Notes: generated by a model not told the origin, from the sequence alone. 64,000 nucleotides of DNA from Clostridia bacterium (GCA_017442155.1 JAFSAU010000015.1:20307-84306); one strand, 5' to 3'; shown: positions 26,941-35,899, counted from the first letter of the stretch. Translations and numbers: made by a program.

Positions 26941-28185
26941 ATGCACAAAATGAGGGCAGTGCCGGAGTACATAAAAGCTTTTGTAAAGTGGATTATTTTA
27001 GCCGGCATAGTCGGCTGTATTGGCGGTGCAGTGGGCAGCGTATTCCATATCTGCATTGACCTGGCAACGGAACTCCGGATGGAGCATAGCTGGATTCTGT
27101 ACCTTCTGCCAATAGGGGGACTTGTCATTGCCGGGCTGTATGCACTGGGGAAAAACTATGGGCGGATTGATACCAACCGGGTGCTGGAGGCCGTATATTC
27201 GAGTGAAAAAGTACCGTTTGTAATGGCACCGCTGATTTTTATCAGTACGGTGATGACACATCTTCTCGGCGGCTCAGCCGGACGGGAGGGGGCGGCACTG
27301 CAACTGGGCGGCAGTATCGGATACCGGATTGGAAAAACCTTCCGGCTGAAACCGGGAGACATGCATCTTATTGTGATGGCGGGCATGAGTGCTGTGTTTT
27401 CAGCCCTTTTCGGCACACCGCTGACGGCAGCTGTGTTTGCCATCGAGGTAGTCTGCGTGGGTGTGTGGCATTATGCGGCACTGGTACCCTGCCTTACCGG
27501 GGCATTGGCAGGCTTCGGGATGGCACAGTGTTTTGGCCTTGCGCCGGTGCATTTTGGGGGCGTGGTGTTTCCGGCACTGACCGTGGGTGCGGCGGGGCAA
27601 GTGGCCATACTGGCTCTTCTCTGCGCACTTGTGGGAATGTTATTTTATGAAACGATTCATGCGGCGGAGCACCTGGGCGAACGGTATCTGCCGAATAAGT
27701 TTCTCCGTGCGGCAGTGGGCGGTGCAATTGTGGTTGTGCTTACACTGCTTGTAGGTACACGGGATTATAATGGGGCCGGCATGGATATCATTACCCGCGC
27801 CATTGGCGGCGAAGCCCGTTATGAGGCGTTCTTGCTGAAAATTCTGTTTACTGCCGTAACGATTGCGGCGGGATTTAAGGGCGGCGAGATTGTACCGGCG
27901 TTCTTTATCGGCTCTACCTTCGGCTGCGTAGCAGCACCGCTACTTGGCCTCGACCCCGGCTTTGCGGCGGCGGTGGGGTTTGTGGCGGTATTCTGCAGTG
28001 TGGTGAATTGCCCCGTGGCATCCATGTTTTTGGCCCTGGAGGTGTTTGGCGCAGAAGGGATGCTGTTTTTTGCGGTGGCCTGCGCTGTAAGCTTTATGAT
28101 GTCCGGCAGAAGCAGCCTCTATAAAGCGCAGAAAATGGTGTATTCCAAAACCGATGAAACCCGCATAGATCCCACCGTGGAATAA
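26941..28185 (+). CDS. CLC-family anion transporter (GREG type)
   Basis: 414-residue CLC protein with about 10-12 membrane helices. The anion-path motif reads GGSAGREGAALQLGG (110-124), with the gating Glu present but Ala where most chloride transporters have Pro. The later GGEIVPAFFIGSTFGC is the GxFxP-like segment. The usual GSGIP motif is not seen. These traits recall the fluoride/proton CLC branch, but ion specificity is inference. The frame is open to 26935, and the ATG at 26941 has the better-spaced GGAG. No fluoride riboswitch is visible in the 60-base gap upstream. Confidence 0.88.
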   Translation: MHKMRAVPEYIKAFVKWIILAGIVGCIGGAVGSVFHICIDLATELRMEHSWILYLLPIGGLVIAGLYALGKNYGRIDTNRVLEAVYSSEKVPFVMAPLIFISTVMTHLLGGSAGREGAALQLGGSIGYRIGKTFRLKPGDMHLIVMAGMSAVFSALFGTPLTAAVFAIEVVCVGVWHYAALVPCLTGALAGFGMAQCFGLAPVHFGGVVFPALTVGAAGQVAILALLCALVGMLFYETIHAAEHLGERYLPNKFLRAAVGGAIVVVLTLLVGTRDYNGAGMDIITRAIGGEARYEAFLLKILFTAVTIAAGFKGGEIVPAFFIGSTFGCVAAPLLGLDPGFAAAVGFVAVFCSVVNCPVASMFLALEVFGAEGMLFFAVACAVSFMMSGRSSLYKAQKMVYSKTDETRIDPTVE

Positions 28186-28241
28186 GGGTTTTGCTGTTTG
28201 TATACTCTTTTTTTGCAAAACCGGTTTTTTCTGGTTTTCGG

Positions 28242-28270
28242 TTGCGTTTTAAAGGGAACAGTGATATAAT
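28242..28270 (+). promoter_or_regulatory. Promoter at the head of the 28.3-35.7 kb gene run
   Basis: TTGCGT, 17 bases, TATAAT, 43 bases before the TTG start of the ART-like gene. An imperfect hairpin (28217-28238, AAAACCGG with CTGGTTTT) lies just upstream and may terminate the CLC transcript. Confidence 0.7.
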
Positions 28271-28313
28271 GAGTTCGTGTGAAACTTGAAGTTGTTAAGA
28301 GAGGTTAATTTTT

Positions 28314-28628
28314 TTGAAGATTGAATTAAAACCAGACGGAACATGGTATCACGGTTCAAATAAAGTATTTACCGTTCTTCGTCCTGATAGTACGATTACA
28401 CAGTGGGAGGAACTTGCCCGGGCTTTTTCGCATCAACCCAGCCGGCTTACGTATGATGATGCCGGTGTAATCGAACATAATGGTACAGAAAAAGGATACC
28501 TGTATTGTATAGATGAGCATATTGTTGTGGGCGAAGATATAATCCGGCATCCGAAAACGAGTATGGATAAGAATGTTGAGTTTCTAACCAAAAGACCGTT
28601 AAAGGTTAAACTGATTTGTGAATTGTAA
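28314..28628 (+). CDS. Small protein with ADP-ribosyltransferase-like pattern
   Basis: 104 residues from a TTG start; GAGAGG lies upstream. The N-terminus WYHGSNKVFTVLRPDSTIT, a central AFSHQPSRLTYDD and the end GYLYCIDEHIVVGEDI followed by NVEFLTKRPLKVKLI recall the compact Arr-type ADP-ribosyltransferase layout (YHG at the start, an E-x-x-T-x-x-PL end). The family was not recognised with certainty and catalysis is unproven. It is the first gene of the run that leads into the second AAC(3)-like acetyltransferase. Confidence 0.55.
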   Translation: MKIELKPDGTWYHGSNKVFTVLRPDSTITQWEELARAFSHQPSRLTYDDAGVIEHNGTEKGYLYCIDEHIVVGEDIIRHPKTSMDKNVEFLTKRPLKVKLICEL

Positions 28629-28719
28629 TTTTAATTTATCTGTTTTCTGTTTTCGATGCGGAAAAAATTGTTACAGTATAACAAATTGAAAGGAAAGATT
28701 TCAATTCAAGAGGTACGTC

Positions 28720-29505
28720 ATGTTAAAAAAGGCTGAAGTTTTAAAACAGCTTGCACAATTCAGTAAGGCCAGAGGAAAGGTTGTTACGGTACACACATCC
28801 CTGAAAGCAGTAGGAGCCATTGAGGGCGGCGGTGAAACGCTTCTCAGTGCTTTGATTGAATATTTTACGGCGGACGGAGGACTTTTATGCATACCTACGC
28901 ATACATGGGAATCCGATATCTATGATTTGCGAAAGGCAGAAAGCTGCCTGGGCGTACTGCCGTGCCTTGCGGCGGCACATCCGGATGCTTTGCGGACCAT
29001 GCACCCTACGCATTCAATGGCGGTGTTCGGTGATACAGAAGGGGCACAGGAATTTGCCAAAAATGACGAGTTTGCAAACAGCCCGGCGGATCCTGCCGGA
29101 TGCTATGGCAAGCTGTATGAACAGGATGGGTATGTACTTTTAATCGGTGTTGGCCAGGAAAAAAATACGTTTATCCATTGCATTGAGGAAATGCTGGGGG
29201 TTGCGGATCGTCTTACAGAACAGAAGGTGGAAAAAACCATTATGCATAAGGACGGCACCGAAGAAAAACGGTCGCTGTATTGGTTTGCGGATACGCTTCC
29301 CGATGTATCAGAGAAATTCCAGAAGTTTGAGGCTCCGTTTCGCCATTTTGGATGTATTCAGGATGGAATTCTGGGCAATGCGCCTGTGCAGATGTGCAGT
29401 GCGAGGAAAATGAAAGAGGTTCTGGAGCTGATATATACCAACAACAAAGGCGGAGAGCTTTTGGCAGATGACCTGCCTGTGGATGAGAAATTATATTTGA
29501 AATAA
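28720..29505 (+). CDS. AAC(3)-family N-acetyltransferase-like protein (second copy)
   Basis: 261 residues with the AAC(3) fold pattern: TVHTSLKAVGAIEGGGETLLSAL, then CIPTHTWESD, MHPTHSMAVFGD, CYGKLYEQDGYVLLIGVGQEKNTFIH and the C-terminal FGCIQDGILGNAPVQMCSARKM. It is clearly related to, but distinct from, the copy at 20097-20876 and lacks that protein's Cys-rich tail. The substrate is unknown: an aminoglycoside or an endogenous amino sugar are both possible. AAAGGAAAG lies upstream. It ends 13 bases before the NlpC-like gene. Confidence 0.85.
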   Translation: MLKKAEVLKQLAQFSKARGKVVTVHTSLKAVGAIEGGGETLLSALIEYFTADGGLLCIPTHTWESDIYDLRKAESCLGVLPCLAAAHPDALRTMHPTHSMAVFGDTEGAQEFAKNDEFANSPADPAGCYGKLYEQDGYVLLIGVGQEKNTFIHCIEEMLGVADRLTEQKVEKTIMHKDGTEEKRSLYWFADTLPDVSEKFQKFEAPFRHFGCIQDGILGNAPVQMCSARKMKEVLELIYTNNKGGELLADDLPVDEKLYLK

Positions 29506-29518
29506 AAGGAGAAGAGAA

Positions 29519-30772
29519 ATGCTTATAAGCACCCAACCGGACTCAAAGGGGAAGGCGGCGGCTCTCGAACGTGCACGTCAGTTAACGGAATTCCGGTGGA
29601 CTCCGGTACGGGATGTTCCGGTGTACGCCAAGGCTGCCGGGAAAACGGTACTTCCCGCGGGGGAAGAAAAGCAGGGGATGCTCTATTCCTCCACGGAACC
29701 AACGGATAAATTTATTACAGAAAACATCTCTTTTGAAACGTTCCGGACGATTATAGCAAATCCCGACAGTGCCCTCTACACAAAAGATATAGGCGGCCAT
29801 AATAATTCCTGGGCATATTTCGGAATTGTATGTAACGGTCTGGTCCGGTATGCGCTTAACATCAGACGCAGATATTCCACCAAGCGATGGCCGACAATTC
29901 CCGGAATGCGCAAGGTTGCGGACGAAGAAAAATATGCGGTAGAGGAAATCAGGCTGTGTGATGTACTGTATGCCTTCGGTAAGGGGCGCAACCATGTAGC
30001 ATTTGTTACGGATATTCTCCGGGATGAAAACGGCATGGTGCAGCAGGTGGAGGTTTCAGAGGCCATCCGTCCGGTATGTGTTCGGAGACAGTTTGCGCCG
30101 GAAGCGTTTTATGAAGAATATAAACTTTTTGCACTCTGGAGATATGATTTTATAGATACAGTGCCGCGGCCGGTGCTTCAGGATGCCAAAACATTTTTTA
30201 CAGATCGTTTGTCAGGCCTTCCCGCTATTGCGGTGGATTACGGAGATAAAACAAATTACCGTACCCATGAGGATGTTGTCATATCAACATTTTGCGAGGG
30301 TGAAAATGAAATAGAAATCTGCTGTGAGGGAAAGCAAATAGAAAAATTTTTGATTTCGGGTGTGGGGAAGGTACAGCGAAGTTTTCCGCGCGGATATTAT
30401 ACGGTGAGACACGTAAAGACGGACGAAACTGTCTGTTTTTGCGTTACGGAGCCGGAAATCAGCCATAGTGTACAAAAAGATGAAATTACTATAAAGGCGG
30501 ATGCCTGTGACTCCGAAAGCCGGATTTTGTATATGGAGTTCCGGGAGAAGGGGAAAGCAGAGGAGATACAGGAAACCGGAAAAGACGATGAAAACTCGGC
30601 AGTGTTCTTTTACAGCGATCAGTGTGCGAGCCTTGCAAAAGTTGAGGAGCTGACGGAAGAAGAAAAAGAGAGTGGTGTTTTCACAAGAAAAATTCCGGAG
30701 GATGCCGCAAATTTCAAGGTTTATTTTGAAAACAAATATGGGATATGGACCCATACGATGATAAAAATATAA
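29519..30772 (+). CDS. NlpC/P60-like cysteine-hydrolase protein of unknown role
   Basis: 417 residues. The segment FGIVCNGLVRYAL, with Cys105, and the downstream RNHVAFVTDIL, with His159, give the Cys-His order of papain-like NlpC/P60 or amidase folds. A polar third residue could be in VEVSEAIRPV. The remaining 200 residues are a beta-rich segment without a recognised domain (YYTVRHVKTDETVCFCVTEPE). No signal peptide is visible, which is odd for a peptidoglycan hydrolase and suggests a cytoplasmic substrate. It lies 13 bases after the AAC(3)-like gene. Confidence 0.65.
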   Translation: MLISTQPDSKGKAAALERARQLTEFRWTPVRDVPVYAKAAGKTVLPAGEEKQGMLYSSTEPTDKFITENISFETFRTIIANPDSALYTKDIGGHNNSWAYFGIVCNGLVRYALNIRRRYSTKRWPTIPGMRKVADEEKYAVEEIRLCDVLYAFGKGRNHVAFVTDILRDENGMVQQVEVSEAIRPVCVRRQFAPEAFYEEYKLFALWRYDFIDTVPRPVLQDAKTFFTDRLSGLPAIAVDYGDKTNYRTHEDVVISTFCEGENEIEICCEGKQIEKFLISGVGKVQRSFPRGYYTVRHVKTDETVCFCVTEPEISHSVQKDEITIKADACDSESRILYMEFREKGKAEEIQETGKDDENSAVFFYSDQCASLAKVEELTEEEKESGVFTRKIPEDAANFKVYFENKYGIWTHTMIKI

Positions 30773-30818
30773 AGCAAGCATCATTCGCTGTAAATGTTTT
30801 GGGCTGGAGGAGTAAGCA

Positions 30819-31460
30819 GTGAAAAAAACAGAATACTTATTTGATTTTGATGGTACGCTGGTGGATTCTATGCCCGCATATAGTAGCGTTATGCTACGTG
30901 TTTTAGACGAAAACGATGTTTCGTATGGAAGCGACATTGTGAAAATCATTACTCCCCTCGGGTATGCGGGAACGGCGAAATATTTTAAGACCATAGGACT
31001 TTCCCTGCCGGAAGAAGAAATTCTTCGCCGGATGCATGAATATGCTGCCGCAGAATATCTTTATCGCATCCCGGCAAAAAACAATGTGATTCCTACGCTG
31101 GAAGCTCTGAAAGCACAGGGAGCCGGATTACACGTTCTCACAGCAAGCCCCCACGATATGCTGGATCCGTGTCTCAGGCGTCTGGGAATGTATGACCTTT
31201 TTGAAAATGTGTGGTCCTGCGATGATTTCGGTACCACAAAGGCTGACCCTGCAATTTATAAGATGGCGGCAGAGAAAATCGGGAGACCGGCATGTGAAAT
31301 CCTCTTCCTGGACGACAACTACAATGCGGACAAGACGGCGAAGGAGGCCGGAATGCAGGTGTGTGGCGTGTACGACGCATCCTCCAAGGAATATGAGGCA
31401 GAAATCCGGACGGTTGCAGATACATATATATACGATTTTTCAGAGCTTCTGGAAAAGTGA
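30819..31460 (+). CDS. HAD-superfamily phosphatase
   Basis: 213 residues from a GTG with GGAGGAG upstream. The nucleophile motif FDFDGTLVDS (Asp9 and Asp11), the Thr/Ser motif LHVLTASPHDML, the Lys segment DDFGTTKADPAIY and the acidic FLDDNYNADK are all present, with an alpha-helical cap between. This is the beta-phosphoglucomutase/phosphoglycolate phosphatase branch; the substrate is not predictable. It belongs to the 28.3-35.7 kb gene run. Confidence 0.9.
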   Translation: MKKTEYLFDFDGTLVDSMPAYSSVMLRVLDENDVSYGSDIVKIITPLGYAGTAKYFKTIGLSLPEEEILRRMHEYAAAEYLYRIPAKNNVIPTLEALKAQGAGLHVLTASPHDMLDPCLRRLGMYDLFENVWSCDDFGTTKADPAIYKMAAEKIGRPACEILFLDDNYNADKTAKEAGMQVCGVYDASSKEYEAEIRTVADTYIYDFSELLEK

Positions 31461-31534
31461 AAATGCGCAAGTGTTGCAAAATGCCGTGGAAAAACGGTGA
31501 AAGGAAAATCTTTGCAGTAGAGAAGGGTGGAAAA

Positions 31535-32380
31535 ATGCTATACAGTTTTATGCGATTCCCCGGTGGGAAAACAAAGGCGGTAACGCTGAGCTATGATGAC
31601 GGGTCAGTTTATGACCTGCAGCTTCTGGAAACAGCAGAAAAATACGGTCTAAAATGCACACTGAATCTGGTGGGTAACACGGTGATGCAGGGGTCGGGCC
31701 TGAAAAAGGACGAAATTCAGAAATATGTTCTCGACTGCGGCCATGAAATTGCCAACCACGGCTTTTATCATCGGGCACTCGACAGTATCCGGCCGGTGGA
31801 AGGGATACGGGACACGCTGGACTCGCGCTTGACACTGGAAAATACGTTCGGTATCATTGTGCGCGGCATGGCCTTTCCTGACAGGGGATTGAAAAGCACG
31901 GACCCCCAATATGCGGGAATACGGGAGTATCTCCGGGCACTGGATATCGCCTACGTTCGCACGGTTGGGGGCGATAATGACACCTTTGCTATGCCGGAGG
32001 ACTGGTATAGCTGGATGCCGACGGCCCATCATACTAACCCGAAAATTACAGAATTTATTGAAAAATTCACTGCCTTGTCGGTAGAGAAACTCTACCGTGC
32101 AAGCCGGGCACCGCGTCTGTTCTTCCTATGGGGGCACAGCGCAGAGTTTGCCAGAGACAAAAACTGGGACCGCCTGGAGGAATTTTGTAAAAGACTGGCA
32201 GGTAGGGAAGATACCTGGTACGCAACAAATATGGAAATTTACGAATACACGGAAGCGTACCGCAGTCTGGTGCACAGCGCAGACGGGCATATGGTTCACA
32301 ATCCCACACGTATGGACATCTGGTTTGAAACAGATGGGGAAATGTATACGGTCCGTTCCGGGGAAACGATACAAATCTGA
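31535..32380 (+). CDS. Polysaccharide deacetylase (NodB domain)
   Basis: 281 residues. The NodB motif LSYDDGS appears near residue 20, HEIANHGFYHRAL supplies the H-x-x-x-H metal pair, and MAFPDRGL and WGHSAEF follow. Such enzymes remove N- or O-acetyl groups from glycans, and intracellular members act on small amino sugars. No signal peptide is seen. The frame opens at 31457, but AGAAGGGTGG before the ATG at 31535 fixes the start. An acetyl-removing enzyme in the same run as an acetyl-adding AAC(3)-like protein is notable. Confidence 0.85.
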   Translation: MLYSFMRFPGGKTKAVTLSYDDGSVYDLQLLETAEKYGLKCTLNLVGNTVMQGSGLKKDEIQKYVLDCGHEIANHGFYHRALDSIRPVEGIRDTLDSRLTLENTFGIIVRGMAFPDRGLKSTDPQYAGIREYLRALDIAYVRTVGGDNDTFAMPEDWYSWMPTAHHTNPKITEFIEKFTALSVEKLYRASRAPRLFFLWGHSAEFARDKNWDRLEEFCKRLAGREDTWYATNMEIYEYTEAYRSLVHSADGHMVHNPTRMDIWFETDGEMYTVRSGETIQI

Positions 32381-32403
32381 TTTACACAAAGAAAGGAAAA
32401 AAT

Positions 32404-33771
32404 ATGGGAGCATTTGAGAAAGACTTATCAAAGGGAAGCGTTGGGAAACAGCTGTGGGCTTTTGCATTGCCCTTTATCATTTCAAATCTGATTCAGTCAC
32501 TGTACGGTGTGGTGGACATGATTATTGTGGGGCGGTACAGCGGTGCAGAGAGCATGGCCGGTGTGAATATCGGCAGCCAGATTACGCTGCTGGTTACAAA
32601 CCTTGTTATCGGCCTGTGCGCCGGCGGCACCACTTTGATTGCCCAGTATATGGGTAATGGTGCACGAAAGGCACTGAAAGAGACTATCGGAACGCTGCTT
32701 ACTACACTGATTGTGCTGGGAATAGCCCTTACTGTCGTGATGGTGCTTTTCAAAAATTCTTTACTGCAGATTGTGCAGACGCCAACGGAGGCAATGGGAG
32801 AGGCGCAGGAATACCTGCTGATTACGGCCCTCGGCACCCTGTTTATATTTGGATATAATGCACTCAGTGCCATCATGCGCGGGATGGGTGACAGTAAAAA
32901 TCCTCTTTTGTTTGTTGGAATTGCCTGCGTGATTAACATTATGCTTGATTATGTTCTGGTGGCGATATCCGGTATGGCGGCCCGTGGTGCGGCTGTTGCA
33001 ACGGTGGTGTCCCAGGCGGTGAGCATGATTCTGTGTATTTTTTACCTCAAGCGAAACGATTTTATTTTTGATTTCAGCCGCAGCTCCTTCGGGTTTCACC
33101 GGGAACGGCTTAGGATGCTTTTAAAGGTCGGGATACCCACCTCGGTGCAGAATGTGATTGTGGGTATGTCGTTCCTGTTTCTGACTACGCTGGTAAATAT
33201 GATGGGCGTAAAAGAATCTGCAGCCCTGGGTGCCGTAGCAAAGTTCAATTCCTTTGCTATTTTACCGGCACTTGCCATGAGCGCGTCTATTGCAGCCATG
33301 AGTGGCCAGAATCTGGGGGCCGGAAAGCCGGAGAGGGCAGTGCAGACCATGAAGCTGGGAACGCTTATCGGCTTTGCCATGAGTGCTGTTATATTTGCTG
33401 TGGCCCAGCTTTTTCCGGAGTTTGTGCTTAAAATTTTCAACGATGACCCGGCCGTAATCGCGGCGGGTAAGGAATACATGAGTGCGTTCAACTTTGACTA
33501 TCTTCTGGCATCCGTTTTGTTTGGCCTAAACGGACTTTTTATCGGCAGCGGACACACAACCTTCACGCTGTTTAACAGCGTGCTTTCCTCGGTACTCATT
33601 CGTGTGCCGATGGCGTATCTCGGGGGCATAGTACTGAGTTGGGGGATGTTTGGTGTCGGTCTCGCCGCCCCGGCTTCCTCACTCGTTTCGGTATGCATGG
33701 CGTTTATTTTCTATAAGACAGGAAAATGGAGAAAGATGGTAATCCTGAAAGGAGATGCAATGAATGGCTAA
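32404..33771 (+). CDS. MATE-family efflux transporter
   Basis: 455 residues, about 12 membrane helices in two repeats. It shows family segments such as LWAFALPFIISNLIQSLYGVVDMIIVGRY, AGVNIGSQ, GYNALSAIMRGMGDSKNPLLFV and, in the second half, ALAMSASIAAMSGQNLGAGKPERA. MATE pumps export drugs or metabolites against Na or proton gradients. GAAAGGAAA lies upstream of the ATG. It overlaps the glycosidase-like gene by eight bases, so the two are translated together. Confidence 0.94.
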   Translation: MGAFEKDLSKGSVGKQLWAFALPFIISNLIQSLYGVVDMIIVGRYSGAESMAGVNIGSQITLLVTNLVIGLCAGGTTLIAQYMGNGARKALKETIGTLLTTLIVLGIALTVVMVLFKNSLLQIVQTPTEAMGEAQEYLLITALGTLFIFGYNALSAIMRGMGDSKNPLLFVGIACVINIMLDYVLVAISGMAARGAAVATVVSQAVSMILCIFYLKRNDFIFDFSRSSFGFHRERLRMLLKVGIPTSVQNVIVGMSFLFLTTLVNMMGVKESAALGAVAKFNSFAILPALAMSASIAAMSGQNLGAGKPERAVQTMKLGTLIGFAMSAVIFAVAQLFPEFVLKIFNDDPAVIAAGKEYMSAFNFDYLLASVLFGLNGLFIGSGHTTFTLFNSVLSSVLIRVPMAYLGGIVLSWGMFGVGLAAPASSLVSVCMAFIFYKTGKWRKMVILKGDAMNG

Positions 33772-35707
33772 GCTGAAACGGGCGGTACATATTGATTTTC
33801 ATACAATGCCGGGGATTTATAACTTCGGTAAGGGATTTGATGCCACAGTTTTTGCGGAGCGGCTGCAAAGTGCCCACGTGGAAATGATCAATATGTTTTT
33901 TCAGTGTAATATAGGACATGTATATTATCCCACGAAAATCGGCGTGCCGTATCCGGATATGAAGGGGGATATGTTCGGCGATATTGTGCGGGAGTGCCGA
34001 AAACGCGGCATTCGTGTGGTGGGGTACACCAATACGGCTATTAACCATGTGCAGGCACTTCTGCATCCGGAATGGCAACGGGTGGATGCAAAGGGACGGG
34101 TGCTGGGCGATGACCCCGCAAACAACAATTTCTGCCGGCCGATGTGCTTTAATAATGAAGAATACCGGAGGTATCTTTCTTCCCTCATTCGTGAAGTGGT
34201 GGAGCGGTATGACATTGACGGCATCTTTGCTGACTGTATGAATCCGTCACCGTACTGTCACTGCCCCAAGTGCACACGGGATATGAAAGAGGCGGGGCTG
34301 GATATTACCAATAAGGCGCATGTCCGCTATTTTGCCTATGAAAAGTTCCGGGAATTTGCCCTTATGATACGGAACAGCGTTCCGGAGGGAAAGCTCGTGC
34401 AGCAGACAGGCGTACCCTTCGACTGGGATGGAATGCACGCTGTCAGCACCCATGGCGAGCTGGAATGCCTGCCTACAGGCGGCTGGGGATACGATTTCTT
34501 CGGACCGCAGGTGGCGTATATGCGGCAGTTCCGAAAGGAAATTCTGTATATGACCGGCCGGTTTCAGGCCTCCTGGGGTGATTTTGGCGGATATAAGACG
34601 GAAGCTGCGATTGAAAATGACTGCTATGATGCGCTTTGTCAGGGCGTGCAGGTTTCTGTGGGAGACCATATGCACCCGGCAGGAAATCTGGATGAAGCAC
34701 TGTATGAGAGCATTGGCAGGGCGTTTGCCAAGGTAAAAGCGTACGAACCGTGGACAGACCTGGCGGTACCCCGGGCTGAAATTGCGGTTTTGAACGATAA
34801 AACCTGCATCACGAAGGAAGAAATGCGGGGCGGTCTGGGACGGAATACGTCGGTAACCGGTGCGGCAAGACTTCTGGCAGAGCTGAAATATGGATTTGAT
34901 ATTATTAACGAGGATATGTCCTTTGACGAATATAAGGTGATCATTCTGCCGGACCGGATCTACATGTCTGATAAACTGGCCGACAAGCTGACGGGGTATA
35001 CGGAACGGGGCGGAAAACTGCTATGCTCCGGAACGGCGGGGCTGAATAGAACACAGACCGGTTTTGCGATTCCGGCACTGGACTTCCTGCGGTTTACGGG
35101 GCTGGATGACAGCAATTCTTCTTATTACACAGTGGATAAAAGCGCACCACTGGCCATGTACCGCCATGGCATTACCATGGAATCGTCGTATAAAACAGCA
35201 GACTATATAAAGCCTTACTTTAACCGGCACTGGGATGGCTTGCACGGCTATTTTTACACACCGCCGGAGAAGGCGACGGGCGAAGCGGCCGTGGCAGAGA
35301 AGGACGGCATCTGCTATATTTGCTTCTGTATTTTTGAAAGTTACTTTGATCAGGCTTATGCGGCCCATAAGGAGCTGGTAAGCGGGATATTGAAGCGGCT
35401 TCTGCCGGTACCCCGGCTGAAAACAGAAGACGTACCCAGTACGGCTCGCGTCACTGTGACGGAAGCAGAGGATTTCGATTTACTGCATGTGAAAACCACA
35501 TATCCGGAAAAACGGGGGCGACAGGCCTGCATTATCGAGGAACACACTAAAATGCCTGCAGGGGCCGTGGCGATGGTGCGGGGAACATACGCGGGTGTAT
35601 ACCGCCTGCCGGAAAAAACGCCCGTTTCCTTTGAAACGGACGGGGTGTATACGCGCGTCACGTTGCCGGAAATCTGCGGATACGATATGTTTCTGCTGGA
35701 AAAATAA
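33764..35707 (+). CDS. GHL6-type glycoside hydrolase with trimerisation-like domain
   Basis: 647 residues. The N-terminal half is a TIM-barrel resembling the hypothetical glycosyl hydrolase 6 family (HIDFHTMPGIYNFGKGFD; GHVYYPTKIGVPYPDM; DIDGIFADCMNPSPYCHCPKC with a Cys-rich insert). The middle part (about 330-450: IAVLNDKTCITKEE, EDMSFDEYKVIILPD, LTGYTERGGKLLCSGTA) resembles a beta-galactosidase trimerisation-like domain, and a beta-rich tail follows. No signal peptide is seen, so the substrate is probably an imported oligosaccharide. It overlaps the MATE gene. Its substrate is unknown. Confidence 0.75.
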   Translation: MAKLKRAVHIDFHTMPGIYNFGKGFDATVFAERLQSAHVEMINMFFQCNIGHVYYPTKIGVPYPDMKGDMFGDIVRECRKRGIRVVGYTNTAINHVQALLHPEWQRVDAKGRVLGDDPANNNFCRPMCFNNEEYRRYLSSLIREVVERYDIDGIFADCMNPSPYCHCPKCTRDMKEAGLDITNKAHVRYFAYEKFREFALMIRNSVPEGKLVQQTGVPFDWDGMHAVSTHGELECLPTGGWGYDFFGPQVAYMRQFRKEILYMTGRFQASWGDFGGYKTEAAIENDCYDALCQGVQVSVGDHMHPAGNLDEALYESIGRAFAKVKAYEPWTDLAVPRAEIAVLNDKTCITKEEMRGGLGRNTSVTGAARLLAELKYGFDIINEDMSFDEYKVIILPDRIYMSDKLADKLTGYTERGGKLLCSGTAGLNRTQTGFAIPALDFLRFTGLDDSNSSYYTVDKSAPLAMYRHGITMESSYKTADYIKPYFNRHWDGLHGYFYTPPEKATGEAAVAEKDGICYICFCIFESYFDQAYAAHKELVSGILKRLLPVPRLKTEDVPSTARVTVTEAEDFDLLHVKTTYPEKRGRQACIIEEHTKMPAGAVAMVRGTYAGVYRLPEKTPVSFETDGVYTRVTLPEICGYDMFLLEK

Positions 35708-35732
35708 AGCGCAGCTTGCAGGGAAGCAAAAG

Positions 35733-35766
35733 AAAAAGGACTTGGCTTTTTTACCAGGTCCTTTTT
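35733..35766. terminator. Bidirectional terminator between the glycosidase and tRNA-Leu
   Basis: AAAAAGGACTTGG pairs with CCAGGTCCTTTTT (one G-T) around an 8-base loop. T-runs exist on both strands: it can end the plus-strand run and the minus-strand tRNA, whose CCA end abuts it. Confidence 0.8.
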
Positions 35767-35852
35767 GGTGCTCGAGACCGGAATCGAACCGGTACGGGAT
35801 TGCTCCCACGGGATTTTAAGTCCCGGGCGTCTGCCAGTTCCGCCACTCGAGC
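35766..35852 (-). tRNA. tRNA-Leu (anticodon UAA)
   Basis: The minus strand folds as a class II tRNA. Acceptor GCTCGAG at 35846-35852 pairs with CTCGAGC at 35770-35776; the anticodon loop contains TAA; a long variable arm is present; and GTTCGATTC forms the T-loop. A genomic CCA (35766-35768) is encoded. The terminator follows immediately. Confidence 0.95.
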
Positions 35853-35870
35853 TTTTACGCTACTTTGTCT

Positions 35871-35899
35871 ATTATAGCATAAAGGTTTTGCTTTGTCAA
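35871..35899 (-). promoter_or_regulatory. Promoter for tRNA-Leu
   Basis: Minus strand: TTGACA, 17 bases, TATAAT, 19 bases before the tRNA 5' end. The -35 starts eight bases beyond the stalk-domain gene's stop. Confidence 0.8.

Noticed and set aside
28720..29505. Clinical aminoglycoside resistance gene
   Set aside because: The AAC(3) fold family includes many chromosomal proteins without resistance function, and this one is not flanked by mobile elements or other resistance genes.
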